Source: Bacteroidota bacterium
GTDB taxonomy: Bacteria > Bacteroidota > Bacteroidia > Cytophagales > Cyclobacteriaceae
Reading direction: 5' to 3'
DNA length: 64,000 nucleotides
NCBI GenBank assembly: GCA_022567155.1
Contig: JADFHN010000001.1
Location: 62,001-126,000, forward strand
How positions within the stretch are numbered: the first letter of the stretch is position 1; each line of letters starts with the position of its first letter. The notes under the pieces are model-generated. The model was not told where the DNA came from. It saw only the letters and a list, made by a program, of their open reading frames with translations, and did not search any database. This document shows positions 41,932-52,300 of this stretch, in pieces. The position numbers and the translations under genes are program-made.

Positions 41932-42132
41932 TTAAGGTATCTTTGGAAAACCAAAGTTAATTCCTCCCTCAACATCAACTTCAGTTGTCCCCTCCATCCT
42001 ACAGCTCCTGAAAACTTCTAAGGATTGCCAATCCAAATCGGTAAAAACATGCCATCCAATTGGACAGTAATCTTGATTATAATAGTTTAAGGCCCCATAT
42101 TCATTTAAATTATTCGGGTCCTCTTCGCTGCT
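41932..42132 (-). pseudogene. FISUMP-domain remnant
   Basis: Minus-strand translation gives NEYGALNYYNQDYCPIGWHVFTDLDWQSLE, matching the core of the Fibrobacter succinogenes major paralogous domain (YGxLYNxY ... CPxGWHVPTDxEW) common in secreted Bacteroidota proteins. It is bounded by stop codons upstream (42130-42132) and at 41932, so only about 65 residues remain. Confidence 0.6.
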
Positions 42133-42457
42133 TTAATATCATTTTTATCAAGCTCTCGCAACATTTTCTTACTCAAGATAGGATCAAACTGGGCTATTAA
42201 AATTGGCAGAGATGTACCTGTCGCAATCCCGTACACATACATATGAAGAAACTTTCATATATTTGTTCCCAACGATTCCTTGAACATAGTTACTATTATT
42301 TAACCCAAAAAGTTCATTAGAACTTTTTGCACGAAGTGCAGGCGATTGAAAATGAATGTGTAGAAGCTTTATTTCAATGTAATTTTTTCTTACATTTTCA
42401 ATGCCTGGGTTAACACCTAAAAACGGGAATTTCCCGGAAGGTAAGGCAGTTTAATAT

Positions 42458-42685
42458 TTGACAACAGGCTTATTTAAAATAGTCATTTTGTTGAAGCTAA
42501 ATAACTCTTATTTATCATGGGTCCTGTTGAATGTACTTGTGACATTCATGTGCGTGCCTGCCTATGTACAGGATTCCCTTGGAATCGAGATCACTGAATT
42601 TGTATTTAGTACTCATGAGACTTTTAAGATACAAATAGTTGATAAACACATGTTTGTTCCTGATAATATTCTGGTAGATATGTGA
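42458..42685 (+). CDS. hypothetical short frame with signal-like N terminus
   Basis: 75 codons from a TTG. A hydrophobic segment (SWVLLNVLVTFMCVPAYVQ) looks like a signal peptide and is followed by IEITEFVFSTHETFKIQIVDKHMFVPDNI. It ends just before the palindromic block at 42704, so it may be the 5' end of a gene cut off by an insertion. No family recognised. Confidence 0.25.
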   Translation: MTTGLFKIVILLKLNNSYLSWVLLNVLVTFMCVPAYVQDSLGIEITEFVFSTHETFKIQIVDKHMFVPDNILVDM

Positions 42686-42703
42686 GGAGGGTGCGGTAAA
42701 TCA

Positions 42704-42777
42704 GGCACAAGTCCCGCTATCGCGCCATCCCGACAGCCCCGATAGCTATCGTGGGGAAAGGCTGGAAAACTTGTGCC
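42704..42777 (+). repeat. structured palindromic block
   Basis: GGCACAAGT (42704-42712) pairs with ACTTGTGCC (42769-42777), enclosing an inner hairpin CCCCGATAG/CTATCGTGGGG. Could be a small structured RNA or an inserted palindromic repeat; no riboswitch consensus is met. Confidence 0.45.
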
Positions 42778-42881
42778 AGAATGGTGGATCATGTGGCGTC
42801 AATAGCAACAGATGAACTCATTCAACCAGTAAATAGTGAGGTCAAAAACAATGCCAGATATCGACGTTGAAAAAATATTCA

Positions 42882-42910
42882 GGAATAGGTTTTTTTAAAA
42901 AACCTATTCC
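42882..42910 (+). terminator. perfect hairpin, terminator-like
   Basis: GGAATAGGTTTTTT and AAAAAACCTATTCC form a 14-bp stem around a single T. The T-rich arm is inside the stem, so its action as a terminator is uncertain. Confidence 0.35.
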
Positions 42911-43284
42911 ATCCGGTTGAAATGATAATATGTTGCAATGTCAGGATATAACAGAGTCTTTATTGATTTTTTTTTCAGGGTTACCTGTGTATGATTATCA
43001 CGCGTATTCATGATAAAGATTTAAAAAAATACAAGGCATTTTGAATGATTAATAATTTTAAATTAAATTTAAAAACAGCCTTTATTTGTACTAAATACCA
43101 AAAACCAAATATTATCATAGTTTTTTTTAAGACCTGGGTTGTATTTTGTAATTATAGATAATACGACTAATTTAAGGGCACGAAAATGATACAAAAATTA
43201 GTAGTGCTCTGAGTGATTGGGCTTATGCGTGTATGTTGTAATTGTGACAAATGTTTATCAATTTCAGGGCAGTAATTTTTTAAT

Positions 43285-45987
43285 ATGAAACATAATTACG
43301 AGGGGCTTTCGAAATCTGAGGTAGAGGAATCCAGAAAGAATTTCGGCCCGAACAATTTGTCACCTCATGAGATAGAAAGTTTCTGGGACAAGCTCCTCAA
43401 AAATTTCAAGAATCCTATCATTATTATGCTAAATGTCGCATTGGTTGCGATATTTATACTTTCCCTGTTTAATCTCACCGCATGGTACGAAGCGTTTGCT
43501 ATTGCCATAGCGGTGGCGCTCGCTACATTGATTTCCACATTTTCGGAATTTAAAAATGAAAACTCGTTTCAAAAACTGCAGGAGGAAGCTGCCAGGATTG
43601 AGAACAATGTTTTCAGGGAAGGACATCTGAGTAAAGTGCTCGTTGGAGATATTGTTAAGGGAGACTTCGTGTTGCTGCAATCCGGCGATAAAATTCCGGC
43701 AGATGGTAAATTAATTGGCGGCGAAATAAAAGTAAACCAGGCTTCTTTAACGGGTGAATCGGAAGGTGTACAAAAAATAAAAATCCCTGATGACCATGTA
43801 TCAGATACACCGGATCTTGCCAGTTCGTACTATTTGTTCAGGGGCGCTGTGGTAGAAGACGGGGAGGCTGTAATGCTGGTCGAAACAGTGGGCGATGATA
43901 GCTTTTACGGAAAGCTTTCCAGGGAGCTTTCCCTGTCGGAAGACCGTCTTTCTCCCCTTCAGGTAAAGCTTGCCGACCTCACCGGATTTATAAGCAAATT
44001 CGGTTACATGGCCGCGATCATCATCGCTGTCACATATATGTTCGAAAAAGCAGTGATTAGCAATGATTTTGACAGTGATAAAGTTCTTATCTACTTTACG
44101 GACTGGGAAATCTTTATTCCCGATATGGTGGATGCCATCGTACTGTCAATCATTATCGTTGTGGCGGCCATTCCGGAGGGCCTGCCCACCATGATCGCCA
44201 TTGTACTTTCACTGAACATGCGGAAGCTGCTGCAGGAAAAAGTACTGGTAAGGAAACTGCTGGGAATTGAAACTGCCGGGAGCCTGAATATTTTGTTTAC
44301 TGACAAAACAGGCACCATAACGAAAGGAAAACTGGAGCCGAAATTATTTATATCAGGCAATATAACAGCCTATTCGAAATATGCCTCTATCCCGGAATCA
44401 TTAAGGGCGTTGTTGAGTCTTTCCATTCTCGAAAATTCTTCATCCTATATTTCGGATGAAGGAGAAGTGATAGGCGGAAATGTTTCTGAAAGGGCGCTGA
44501 TTTCTTTTATCAATAAGGAAGATTTCGATAATGTTGCAAAACTACAAGTGGAGCTGAAGCAGAAAATTCTGTTTAACAGCCAGCGAAAATTCTCAGCGTC
44601 CCAGATTGTAGCGGGAACTTCGATAAATGGCATTTTAAAAGACAGCCACATTACGCTGGTTAAGGGCGCTCCGGAGATCATCCTTGCTCAATGCGACCGT
44701 TACTTCGATGAAAACGGTAACATTTCTGAATTGCAGGTCATGGATAAATTGATTAGCGAAATAGATAGTCTTGCAGATACAGGCATTCGCCTGATAGCCC
44801 TGTCCATTTCCGGAGAACCGATAAAAGAGGATGAGTCCCTTCCCCGGAATGGTACCCTGGTAGGTATTGTAGGCATCAGTGATGAAATACGAAAAGAATC
44901 CGCCTGGTCCATCGAGGAAGTTAAGCGTGCAGGTATTCAGGTGGTTATGATTACAGGAGACAGAAAAGGTACTGCGGCGGCCATTGCTGATGAAGTAGGG
45001 TTGCTAGATGATAAAAAAGATATCATCCTTGTATCATCGGAATTGAATAGGCATACCGATGACGAATTGAAAAAAATGCTGCCTGATCTGAGAGTCATTG
45101 CACGTGCGTTGCCTACGGATAAAAGCCGGCTGGTCAGAATTTCGAAAAGCCTGGGTAAAGTGGTGGGAATGACCGGCGACGGTGTAAATGATTCGCCTGC
45201 ATTGAAACAGGCCGACGTAGGATTTGCGATGGGAAGTGGCTCCGAAGTGTCGAAAGAAGCCGGTGACATTGTTATTCTGGACGATAATATTCATTCGATA
45301 AGCAATGCCATTCGTTACGGAAGAACCATTTTTAAATCTATCAGGAAGTTTATCGTTTTTCAGCTTACAATCAATGTAGCAGCAGTGAGTACCGTATTTA
45401 TAGGACCGCTGATAGGTATTAATTTTCCGCTGACGATCATCCAGCTTTTGTGGATTAATATTATTATGGATACGCTGGGCGCCATAGCGTTTGGAGGCGA
45501 ACCGGCGCTGATCAGATATATGGATGAACCCCCTATCGACCGGAAAGAGAATATTCTGACAAAATATATGAATTCTTCGATTCTCACAGGAGGTATTTTC
45601 ATTATGGCTTTTTCGCTGTTTTTCCTGATTTCCGAACCATTTAAAGTATTGTTTGTGCGAAACGGCGTTCCGGATGCAAGCGTACACATCACAGCATTTT
45701 TCAACCTGTTTATTTTTATGATCATTTTAAATGGTTTTAATGTACGAACCGAAAAATTGAACCTGCTGGATCATATTGAGGAGAACAAGAGTTTTATCGC
45801 AGTGATTGGGTTGATATTTGTTTTACAGATATTTTTTACCTACATAGGAGGGGAGGTTTTGCGTACAACACCGCTGGAAATTGGTGAATGGACTATTGTT
45901 TTCGGACTGTCATTATTAATAATCCCTGTGGACCTGCTAAGAAAGCTGATATGGAGATATTTTGCCAAATCAAGCGAATCGCTTTGA
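43285..45987 (+). CDS. P-type cation ATPase, Ca2+-type (P2)
   Basis: 900 aa with N-terminal cation-ATPase domain (GLSKSEVEESRKNFGPNNL), TM hairpin 1-2, actuator motif LTGES, the cation-binding PEGLP in helix 4 (about residue 297), phosphorylation site DKTGT (Asp340), KGAPE in the nucleotide domain, TGDGVNDSPALK in the hinge (about 630), and four or more C-terminal helices with WINIIMDTLGA. These fit P2-type Ca2+ pumps (PMCA/SERCA-like) that expel Ca2+ with ATP. 16 bp before the next gene, so probably transcribed with the carboxypeptidase. Intact. Confidence 0.88.
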   Translation: MKHNYEGLSKSEVEESRKNFGPNNLSPHEIESFWDKLLKNFKNPIIIMLNVALVAIFILSLFNLTAWYEAFAIAIAVALATLISTFSEFKNENSFQKLQEEAARIENNVFREGHLSKVLVGDIVKGDFVLLQSGDKIPADGKLIGGEIKVNQASLTGESEGVQKIKIPDDHVSDTPDLASSYYLFRGAVVEDGEAVMLVETVGDDSFYGKLSRELSLSEDRLSPLQVKLADLTGFISKFGYMAAIIIAVTYMFEKAVISNDFDSDKVLIYFTDWEIFIPDMVDAIVLSIIIVVAAIPEGLPTMIAIVLSLNMRKLLQEKVLVRKLLGIETAGSLNILFTDKTGTITKGKLEPKLFISGNITAYSKYASIPESLRALLSLSILENSSSYISDEGEVIGGNVSERALISFINKEDFDNVAKLQVELKQKILFNSQRKFSASQIVAGTSINGILKDSHITLVKGAPEIILAQCDRYFDENGNISELQVMDKLISEIDSLADTGIRLIALSISGEPIKEDESLPRNGTLVGIVGISDEIRKESAWSIEEVKRAGIQVVMITGDRKGTAAAIADEVGLLDDKKDIILVSSELNRHTDDELKKMLPDLRVIARALPTDKSRLVRISKSLGKVVGMTGDGVNDSPALKQADVGFAMGSGSEVSKEAGDIVILDDNIHSISNAIRYGRTIFKSIRKFIVFQLTINVAAVSTVFIGPLIGINFPLTIIQLLWINIIMDTLGAIAFGGEPALIRYMDEPPIDRKENILTKYMNSSILTGGIFIMAFSLFFLISEPFKVLFVRNGVPDASVHITAFFNLFIFMIILNGFNVRTEKLNLLDHIEENKSFIAVIGLIFVLQIFFTYIGGEVLRTTPLEIGEWTIVFGLSLLIIPVDLLRKLIWRYFAKSSESL

Positions 45988-46003
45988 TTAATACCGATAA
46001 ATA

Positions 46004-47707
46004 ATGAGGCTTAATGCGTTCTTTCAAGTAACCGCTCTGATTGCAATACCGATTATAATTAACGATTATGCATATGCGCAGCATGAAGATCCGTTGAATC
46101 CGGAATGGAGCAGGTACCATGACACCGAAGAATCCTATAAATTGCTGCACGAATGGGCACACGTATATCCGGAACTTGCGAGCGTCTATTCCATTGGTGA
46201 AACGCTGAATGGCACACCTTTACTCGTGCTTGAAATTACCAACAAAAAAACGGGAAAAGCGTTAGAAAAACCTGCGTATTATTATGACGGCAATATCCAT
46301 GCAGGCGAACTAACGGGGGCGGAAGTGGCGCTTCATTTTGCATGGCATGTTTTGAGCAATTATGGAAAAGATCCACGAATTACAAGACTCGTAGATACCC
46401 ATACGCTATATATACGACCCAAGTTCAACCCGGATGGTGCCGATCTGGCGCTCAACACCCCGGCTACCCTGCGCAGTACTCCCAGGCCGTATGATGAAGA
46501 CGGGGATGGCCTGCTGGATGAAGATCCCGCCAATGACCTGAATGGTGATGGGGTGATAACCCGCATGCGGGTAAAAAACCCTAATGGAATATGGATGATC
46601 AGCGCAGACGATAAGCGGATTATGCGCCGGCGGAAAGAAACGGACACTACCGGCGATTTCTATGACCTGTATTCAGAAGGGACTGATGATGATGGCGACG
46701 GGAGCTACAACGAAGACGGGATTGGTGGAATCGATATGAACCGGAATTTTCCACGCAACTGGGGACTGGAGTTTGAACAACGGGGTGCAGGTCCTTTTCC
46801 GCTTTCTGAACCGGAAACACGGGCCACGATCGAGTTCATTAATTCGCACAGGAATATCACGGGTGTTTTCCATGGCCATACTTCCGGCGGATTTCTGTTC
46901 CGGCTGCCTTCTACCACCGCCTGGGATAATTTCAATCTCGCGGATCAGAGGCTAATTGTCGAGCTGTCAGAAATGTACCACACCACCACAGAACAGCCGG
47001 TACGCCCAAGCTATAGCAACCCCCGCCAGCACCGGCATGGTACCCTGATCAGTTGGTCATACTGGGATTTTGGTGTGGTGGCCTTTGTACCTGAATTCTG
47101 GGGTGGTTTTGGCGAGGATTATGACAAGAATGGTAGTGTTTCTGAAGAAGAGCGCTTGCGGTGGAACGATGAAAAGCTGAAAGGCTCCGGTTTTGTTAAA
47201 TGGAAATCGTATGATCATCCGCAATTAGGCGCTGTAGAAATCGGTGGCTGGAAAACAAAGTTCACACGCCAGAATCCCCCGCCTCCGTTTTTGAAAGGAG
47301 AAATCGAAAAATATGTACCCTGGATGCTTTGGCTGGCAGAGATCAGTCCCAGGGTGGTTATAAAAGAAACGCAGGTAGTATTTATCGATCAAAGTAAGCT
47401 GGCGAAGATCACTGTGGTGATTGAAAACGAGGGTTATCTGCCAACAAACATCACTCAAAGAGCATTGGATGCAGAAATTGCAACCCCGGTGCGGATACGC
47501 CTTGAAATGAAAGATGTGGAGTTAATAGCGGGTAAAAAACGCATGGCTTTGGGTCATTTGAAAGGGGCTCGCAGCAATGGGACAGACACATTCCGTGAGG
47601 TAGAATACGTGATCAGGATTACCGGGAATGATCCGCTGGTGACAATCGTGGTAGAATCTGAAAAAGGAGGTACCGCACGAAAGGAAATGATGCTGATATC
47701 TAACTGA
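46004..47707 (+). CDS. secreted M14 zinc carboxypeptidase
   Basis: 567 aa. Signal peptide (ALIAIPIIINDYAYAQ), then a carboxypeptidase A-type domain with the zinc motif HAGE (His99, Glu102), IRPKFNPDGAD, GIDMNRNFPRNW, and a third zinc ligand in FHGHTSGG (about residue 288). Acidic loops DEDGDGLLDEDP, DLNGDG and TDDDGDGSYNEDG look like EF-hand-like calcium sites, which suits a neighbour that pumps Ca2+. A C-terminal beta-rich part follows the catalytic domain. Exported metallopeptidase, probably periplasmic or surface. Starts 16 bp after the ATPase gene. Confidence 0.88.
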   Translation: MRLNAFFQVTALIAIPIIINDYAYAQHEDPLNPEWSRYHDTEESYKLLHEWAHVYPELASVYSIGETLNGTPLLVLEITNKKTGKALEKPAYYYDGNIHAGELTGAEVALHFAWHVLSNYGKDPRITRLVDTHTLYIRPKFNPDGADLALNTPATLRSTPRPYDEDGDGLLDEDPANDLNGDGVITRMRVKNPNGIWMISADDKRIMRRRKETDTTGDFYDLYSEGTDDDGDGSYNEDGIGGIDMNRNFPRNWGLEFEQRGAGPFPLSEPETRATIEFINSHRNITGVFHGHTSGGFLFRLPSTTAWDNFNLADQRLIVELSEMYHTTTEQPVRPSYSNPRQHRHGTLISWSYWDFGVVAFVPEFWGGFGEDYDKNGSVSEEERLRWNDEKLKGSGFVKWKSYDHPQLGAVEIGGWKTKFTRQNPPPPFLKGEIEKYVPWMLWLAEISPRVVIKETQVVFIDQSKLAKITVVIENEGYLPTNITQRALDAEIATPVRIRLEMKDVELIAGKKRMALGHLKGARSNGTDTFREVEYVIRITGNDPLVTIVVESEKGGTARKEMMLISN

Positions 47708-47803
47708 ACAGGTTTTTCTGCATTTTTGGTATGGCAAAGAAGCTATGCAGGCGCTTTCAATGGTACTGATTTTTTTCATGGACATCCTTCTCTACAAAAA
47801 TGT

Positions 47804-47835
47804 ATTTAAGCATTTAAGCATTTAAGCATTTAACC
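47804..47835 (+). repeat. 8-bp tandem repeat
   Basis: Four units of ATTTAAGC (the last ATTTAACC). Lies in the 300-bp gap between the carboxypeptidase and the next gene; nothing else is visible there. Confidence 0.7.
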
Positions 47836-48007
47836 ATTTTAGCACTGACTATACATAGCTTCCTTCCTTCCTTCTAAACTCAATTCTGACCGATTAAAAA
47901 TTAATTCGTGCAGGGTAATCAAGAAATGAAATATTGAACTGTGGAATCGGTTTAATATTGAGTATCTTTTAAGTTAGAACACAGTTTTCACTTCTTTATC
48001 ATTAGAC

Positions 48008-49270
48008 ATGAAAAATACAGTCATAGTGATCGTACTGCTGACTATTACGATTGCAAACAAGGGGATAGGCCAGGATGCAATAAGTGATTCAACATTGCAG
48101 AAAACCTTTGTATTTCTTGACTGTAATGCCCGTAATTGTGATTTTGATCATTTTCGACGTGAAATCCCCTGGGTCAACTGGGTCAGGGACCGCAAAGACG
48201 GTGACATCCATCTTCTGATCACACAGCAGCGTACGGGAGGAGGGGGAATTCAATATACGCTTGATTATATTGGCCTGAAATCATTGGAAGGAGAAGAAAA
48301 AACCTTTCTTTACACTTCAGACCCGAATGATACCGATACGGAAGTCCGGAATAAGTTATCGAATATGATTGCTTTAGGACTTTTACAATTTGTTGATCCC
48401 GATCCATCCATTACTTCCAATTTGCAAATCACCTACAATGCTCCGGATTCTAAATCCATATTGCCTGATGAATTTGATCCGTGGAACCTTTGGGTATATC
48501 GTGTGCGAATGCGTGGATCAATGGAGGGCGAATCTTTTCAAAGTGCTTACGACCTGGAAGGAAGCGTCATTGCTGACAGGGTGGCCGAGGATTACAAAAT
48601 TAGCTTTGGCATAGGTGGTGAATACAGCAGTGAAGAATTTGAAGATACGGATACAGGCGAAAAAATTACCAATGTACAGGAGTATTATGCCGCTGGAATT
48701 GAATCTGTGTGGAGTCTGACTCCTAAATGGTCGTTTGGAGCCTTTGCAGAGGCAAATAAATCCACGTTCTGGAACCGGGACCTGGCCATTTTTATTGGTC
48801 CTGCCCTGGAATATAATATTTATCCGTACAGTGAATCCACCCGTCGGGTCATTATCTTTCGCTATACAGTGGAGTTAGCATATTTCGATTATGAGCTGAT
48901 TACCGTACAGGGACAAGCAGAAGAAACTACCGGACGACATAAGCTGCGGGTTCGTGCATCGATACAGCAACCCTGGGGTGAGATATTCGCTTCGGTTGAA
49001 GGGATCCAGTACTTTAACGATCCTTCCGCACATCGGATCAACTCTTTTCTCCGATTGGAATATCGTATTTTCAGAGGTTTCGATATTGATATTTTTACGC
49101 GTTATTCCCGCATCAAAGACCAGTTTTTTCTTCCTGCTGAGGGCTTAACTCCCGAGGAGATACTATTGCGGCGACGACAACGTGAAACAGACTTCAGGTT
49201 TGATGTGGGAGTGGGTCTCAGCTACAGGTTCGGATCTAAATTTGCTAATGTGGTTAATCCGAGGTTTTGA
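48008..49270 (+). CDS. probable outer-membrane beta-barrel protein
   Basis: 420 aa. Signal peptide (MKNTVIVIVLLTITIANKGIGQ), then a soluble region (TFVFLDCNARNCDFDHFRREI) and from about residue 160 alternating polar/hydrophobic strands rich in Tyr and Phe, ending RFDVGVGLSYRFGSKF, consistent with an outer-membrane barrel of about 12 strands. The N-terminal part reads like a small periplasmic domain. Not recognised as a named family. 77 bp before the giant adhesin gene, so it could be part of the same surface unit. Confidence 0.6.
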   Translation: MKNTVIVIVLLTITIANKGIGQDAISDSTLQKTFVFLDCNARNCDFDHFRREIPWVNWVRDRKDGDIHLLITQQRTGGGGIQYTLDYIGLKSLEGEEKTFLYTSDPNDTDTEVRNKLSNMIALGLLQFVDPDPSITSNLQITYNAPDSKSILPDEFDPWNLWVYRVRMRGSMEGESFQSAYDLEGSVIADRVAEDYKISFGIGGEYSSEEFEDTDTGEKITNVQEYYAAGIESVWSLTPKWSFGAFAEANKSTFWNRDLAIFIGPALEYNIYPYSESTRRVIIFRYTVELAYFDYELITVQGQAEETTGRHKLRVRASIQQPWGEIFASVEGIQYFNDPSAHRINSFLRLEYRIFRGFDIDIFTRYSRIKDQFFLPAEGLTPEEILLRRRQRETDFRFDVGVGLSYRFGSKFANVVNPRF

Positions 49271-49347
49271 TAGTTTCCAATCCTATTTTGATTTTGTGAA
49301 ATGTCCTGCTAAATTGGACGTGAAATTTATTTATTCGATCTTTCTGA

Positions 49348-52300
49348 ATGACTTGTTTCAGATTTTTTAAAGCGACCACTTTTATTTTTGCCATTACAGT
49401 AACATCTCAGGTATTTGGGCAATATGTTGTTGATAATGCCGGAGATGCCATAGATGACAACATCGGAGATGGCAGCTGCAAAACCGCCGGTGGCGTTTGT
49501 ACGCTGCGGGCTGCCGTGCAAGAGGCGAATGCTGATGGAGTGGCCACTTCAATTTCCTTTAGCCTGCCTGCCGGTACAATCATTCAGATTGACAGTGAAC
49601 TATTATTGGATTTTGAAAATACTACATCCATCAATGGCGACTTTGGAAATGACGGGAAGCCGGACATCAGAATCCAGGCTGGCGCTGCCGGTATAGCCGG
49701 GTTTCACATCCTGAGTGGCGATAACACTATTCAAGGATTAAATTTTATTCAATTTTCCGGATCAGGTACCAATGCCCCGATTTTAATTGATGGAGCCGGG
49801 GCTATTGGCAACACCATCATTACGAATTACTTTGGGACAAGCCTGGCAGGCGACAACACAACCGGTACCGGAAACTTCCGGAGTATCAGCGTAATAAATG
49901 GTGCAACTGGCAACATGATCGGTAACGGCACCGTGACGGGGCGGAATATTATTTCGGGCAATTCTTTTGGCATTAGCATCATCGGGTCCAACAATAACCA
50001 GGTAATTGGAAATATCATTGGCCTGGACATTACTGGGGCTGTCGATCTTGGAAATTCCGATGCAGGGATCACCGTATCCGGCGCTACCGGTACCATCATT
50101 GGTGGCGCCGGCGATCGAAGGAATTTTATTTCGGGGAATGGTAGTGAGGGTATATTACTGAATAATGCTTCAAGCACCACCATACTGAATAATTACATCG
50201 GCACAAACTTCAATGGAGACGTAGCCATACGAAATGATAATGAAGGGATCAGACTGGAGGCCGGCTCCACGCTCAATCAGATTGGAGATGGCACGGCAGG
50301 TGGTAGAAATATCATATCGGGAAATAACCAGGAAGGGGTGGAAATCAATAATTCCAATGACAATACCCTTATTGGAAACTATATCGGTTTAACCGCCAAT
50401 GGCATTTTTGCTCTGGGAAATACCAACGATGGGATTTTTATTTCAGGAACCTCCGCCAACAACACCATTGGGTCTTCAGGTCAGGGAAATGTGATTTCCG
50501 GCAATAACGGGAGAGGCATAACCATTGCCGGTGATGCCAATTTTGTTTATGGAAACTTTATAGGCATTCAATCCGGGGGCAATGGCCTTCTTGTAGGCAA
50601 TACCATTGCGGGTATTGTGGTCACCGGAAGCAACAATGAGATCGGGGATGCGCTGGCGGGTCGCGGGAATGTTATTTCTGCAAATGGTTATGGCATTGGC
50701 GTTTCTTCCGGAGCAGACAATATAATAGAAGGTAATTATATTGGACTCAATTCCGTGGGTAACTTTGCACTACCGAATTCTAACGAGGGAATCCGAATTA
50801 CCGGAACCGCTACAGGAACGCTTATCGGGGATGGAACGGCAGCAGGCGCAAATTACATTTCGGGAAATGGTACTGATGGTATCAGTATTAGTGGAGTATC
50901 AGTGACCAATATTACTATTGATTACAATATTATCGGAACTGAAATTGATGGCGTAAGTCCAATGGGGAATGGGGGTAATGGTATTTTCTTTGATAACGAC
51001 ACGGGCAATAACCTGGTGCAAAATTCTGTCATTGCCAATAATGCCGATAATGGAATTGAAGTAAATGGTGGAGCTGCACTTACTATAATCTCCCAGAATA
51101 GCATTTATAACAACACAAAAGACGGGATCAGGATTGGTTCCGGCCCGCCCAATCCCCCTTCAGTCGATAATATAAGTTTAACCGGAGATATTGATGGTAC
51201 TTCAGATGCAAGCGCAACTGTGGAGATCTTTTTTGATGCCGCCGATGAAGGACAATCATACCTGGCTACGGTAGTAGCAGATGTCTTCGGTGATTGGTCT
51301 TACACAGCTTCGCTCTCGGATTTCCCTCCGGGTCTGCTTAATGTAACAGCCACCCAGTTCTCCTCCGGATTCACTTCCGAGTTTTCAGCTCAACTAGCTG
51401 TTCCTTTCACACCATTTGTGGTCATCAACACCAATGATACAGGTGCCGGCTCCCTGAGATGGGTAATGGAAAATGCAAATGTAACTGCTGGTATTCAAAC
51501 CATTACCTTCAATATACCAGTCGGTGGACCCGGTTATATAAACAATGCCGGCAATGAGCGATGGACAATTTCACAACTTACGGATCTACCTGAAATTACA
51601 GATCCTGTTATAGTTGATGCAACTACCCAACCCGGAGGTGGCAACTTCAAAATTAAACTGGATGGGCAAGGCGTGTTGTCCAATGGATTTACCGTGAGTT
51701 CCACGCCCACGGAATTTTATGGCTTGTATATCACCGATTTTAGTACTGCAGGTATATTTGCGAATAATCCCGGTGGGGGAGGGATCTTCGTCGGTGATAT
51801 GGGCAAAGGGAATGTGATTAATGCCTGCGGCACGGGCATATCAACGGCTACCGCATCAAATCATGTGATAAAAGGGAATTTTATCGGAACCGATGAGACA
51901 GGAATGTCTGCTGTGCCTAATATTACCGGCATTGGAATGACTACTGCTACAAATGTCGTTATTGGCGGAAGTTTACCTGGAGAGGGAAATGTGATTTCAG
52001 GTAACACGGGTACCGGGATTCGCCAAAATGTAGGAAACAACCATTACTATGAAGGCAATTTTATTGGTACCAACGCATTGGGGACAGCAGCAATTCCCAA
52101 TGACCTGGGCATACAATTTGGTTCAAGTGTCGGTCATGTGGTGGTTAATAACGTGATATCCGGAAATGTGAACAGTGGTATCAGGTATTTAAACAGTGGT
52201 TCTACAACCATTCATGGAAATAAAATAGGCGTTGGATTGAACGGAACGGATCCCATTCCAAATGGCAGAGGTATTTATGGTTTTTCGGTAAATAATTCCG

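Larger units (their letters stand above)
41856..43284. other. gene-poor region with decayed fragments and hairpins
   Basis: 1.4 kb without an intact gene that I can support. It holds a FISUMP-domain remnant (41932-42132), a short open frame on the minus strand (42105-42242, MYVYGIATGTSLPILIAQFD...), a 75-codon TTG-started frame (42458-42685) that begins with a signal-peptide-like stretch and breaks off, a structured palindromic block (42704-42777) and a perfect 14-bp-stem hairpin (42882-42910). Confidence 0.5.

Noticed and set aside
42686-42780. Possible cobalamin-type riboswitch (CAAGTCCCGCTATC, GGCTGG)
   Set aside because: The conserved B12-box and the order of helices are not met; the palindromic inner hairpin fits an inserted repeat better, and no transport or cobalamin gene follows.
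47804-47835. CRISPR-like array
   Set aside because: Eight-base units without spacers form a simple tandem repeat; no Cas genes occur in the window.
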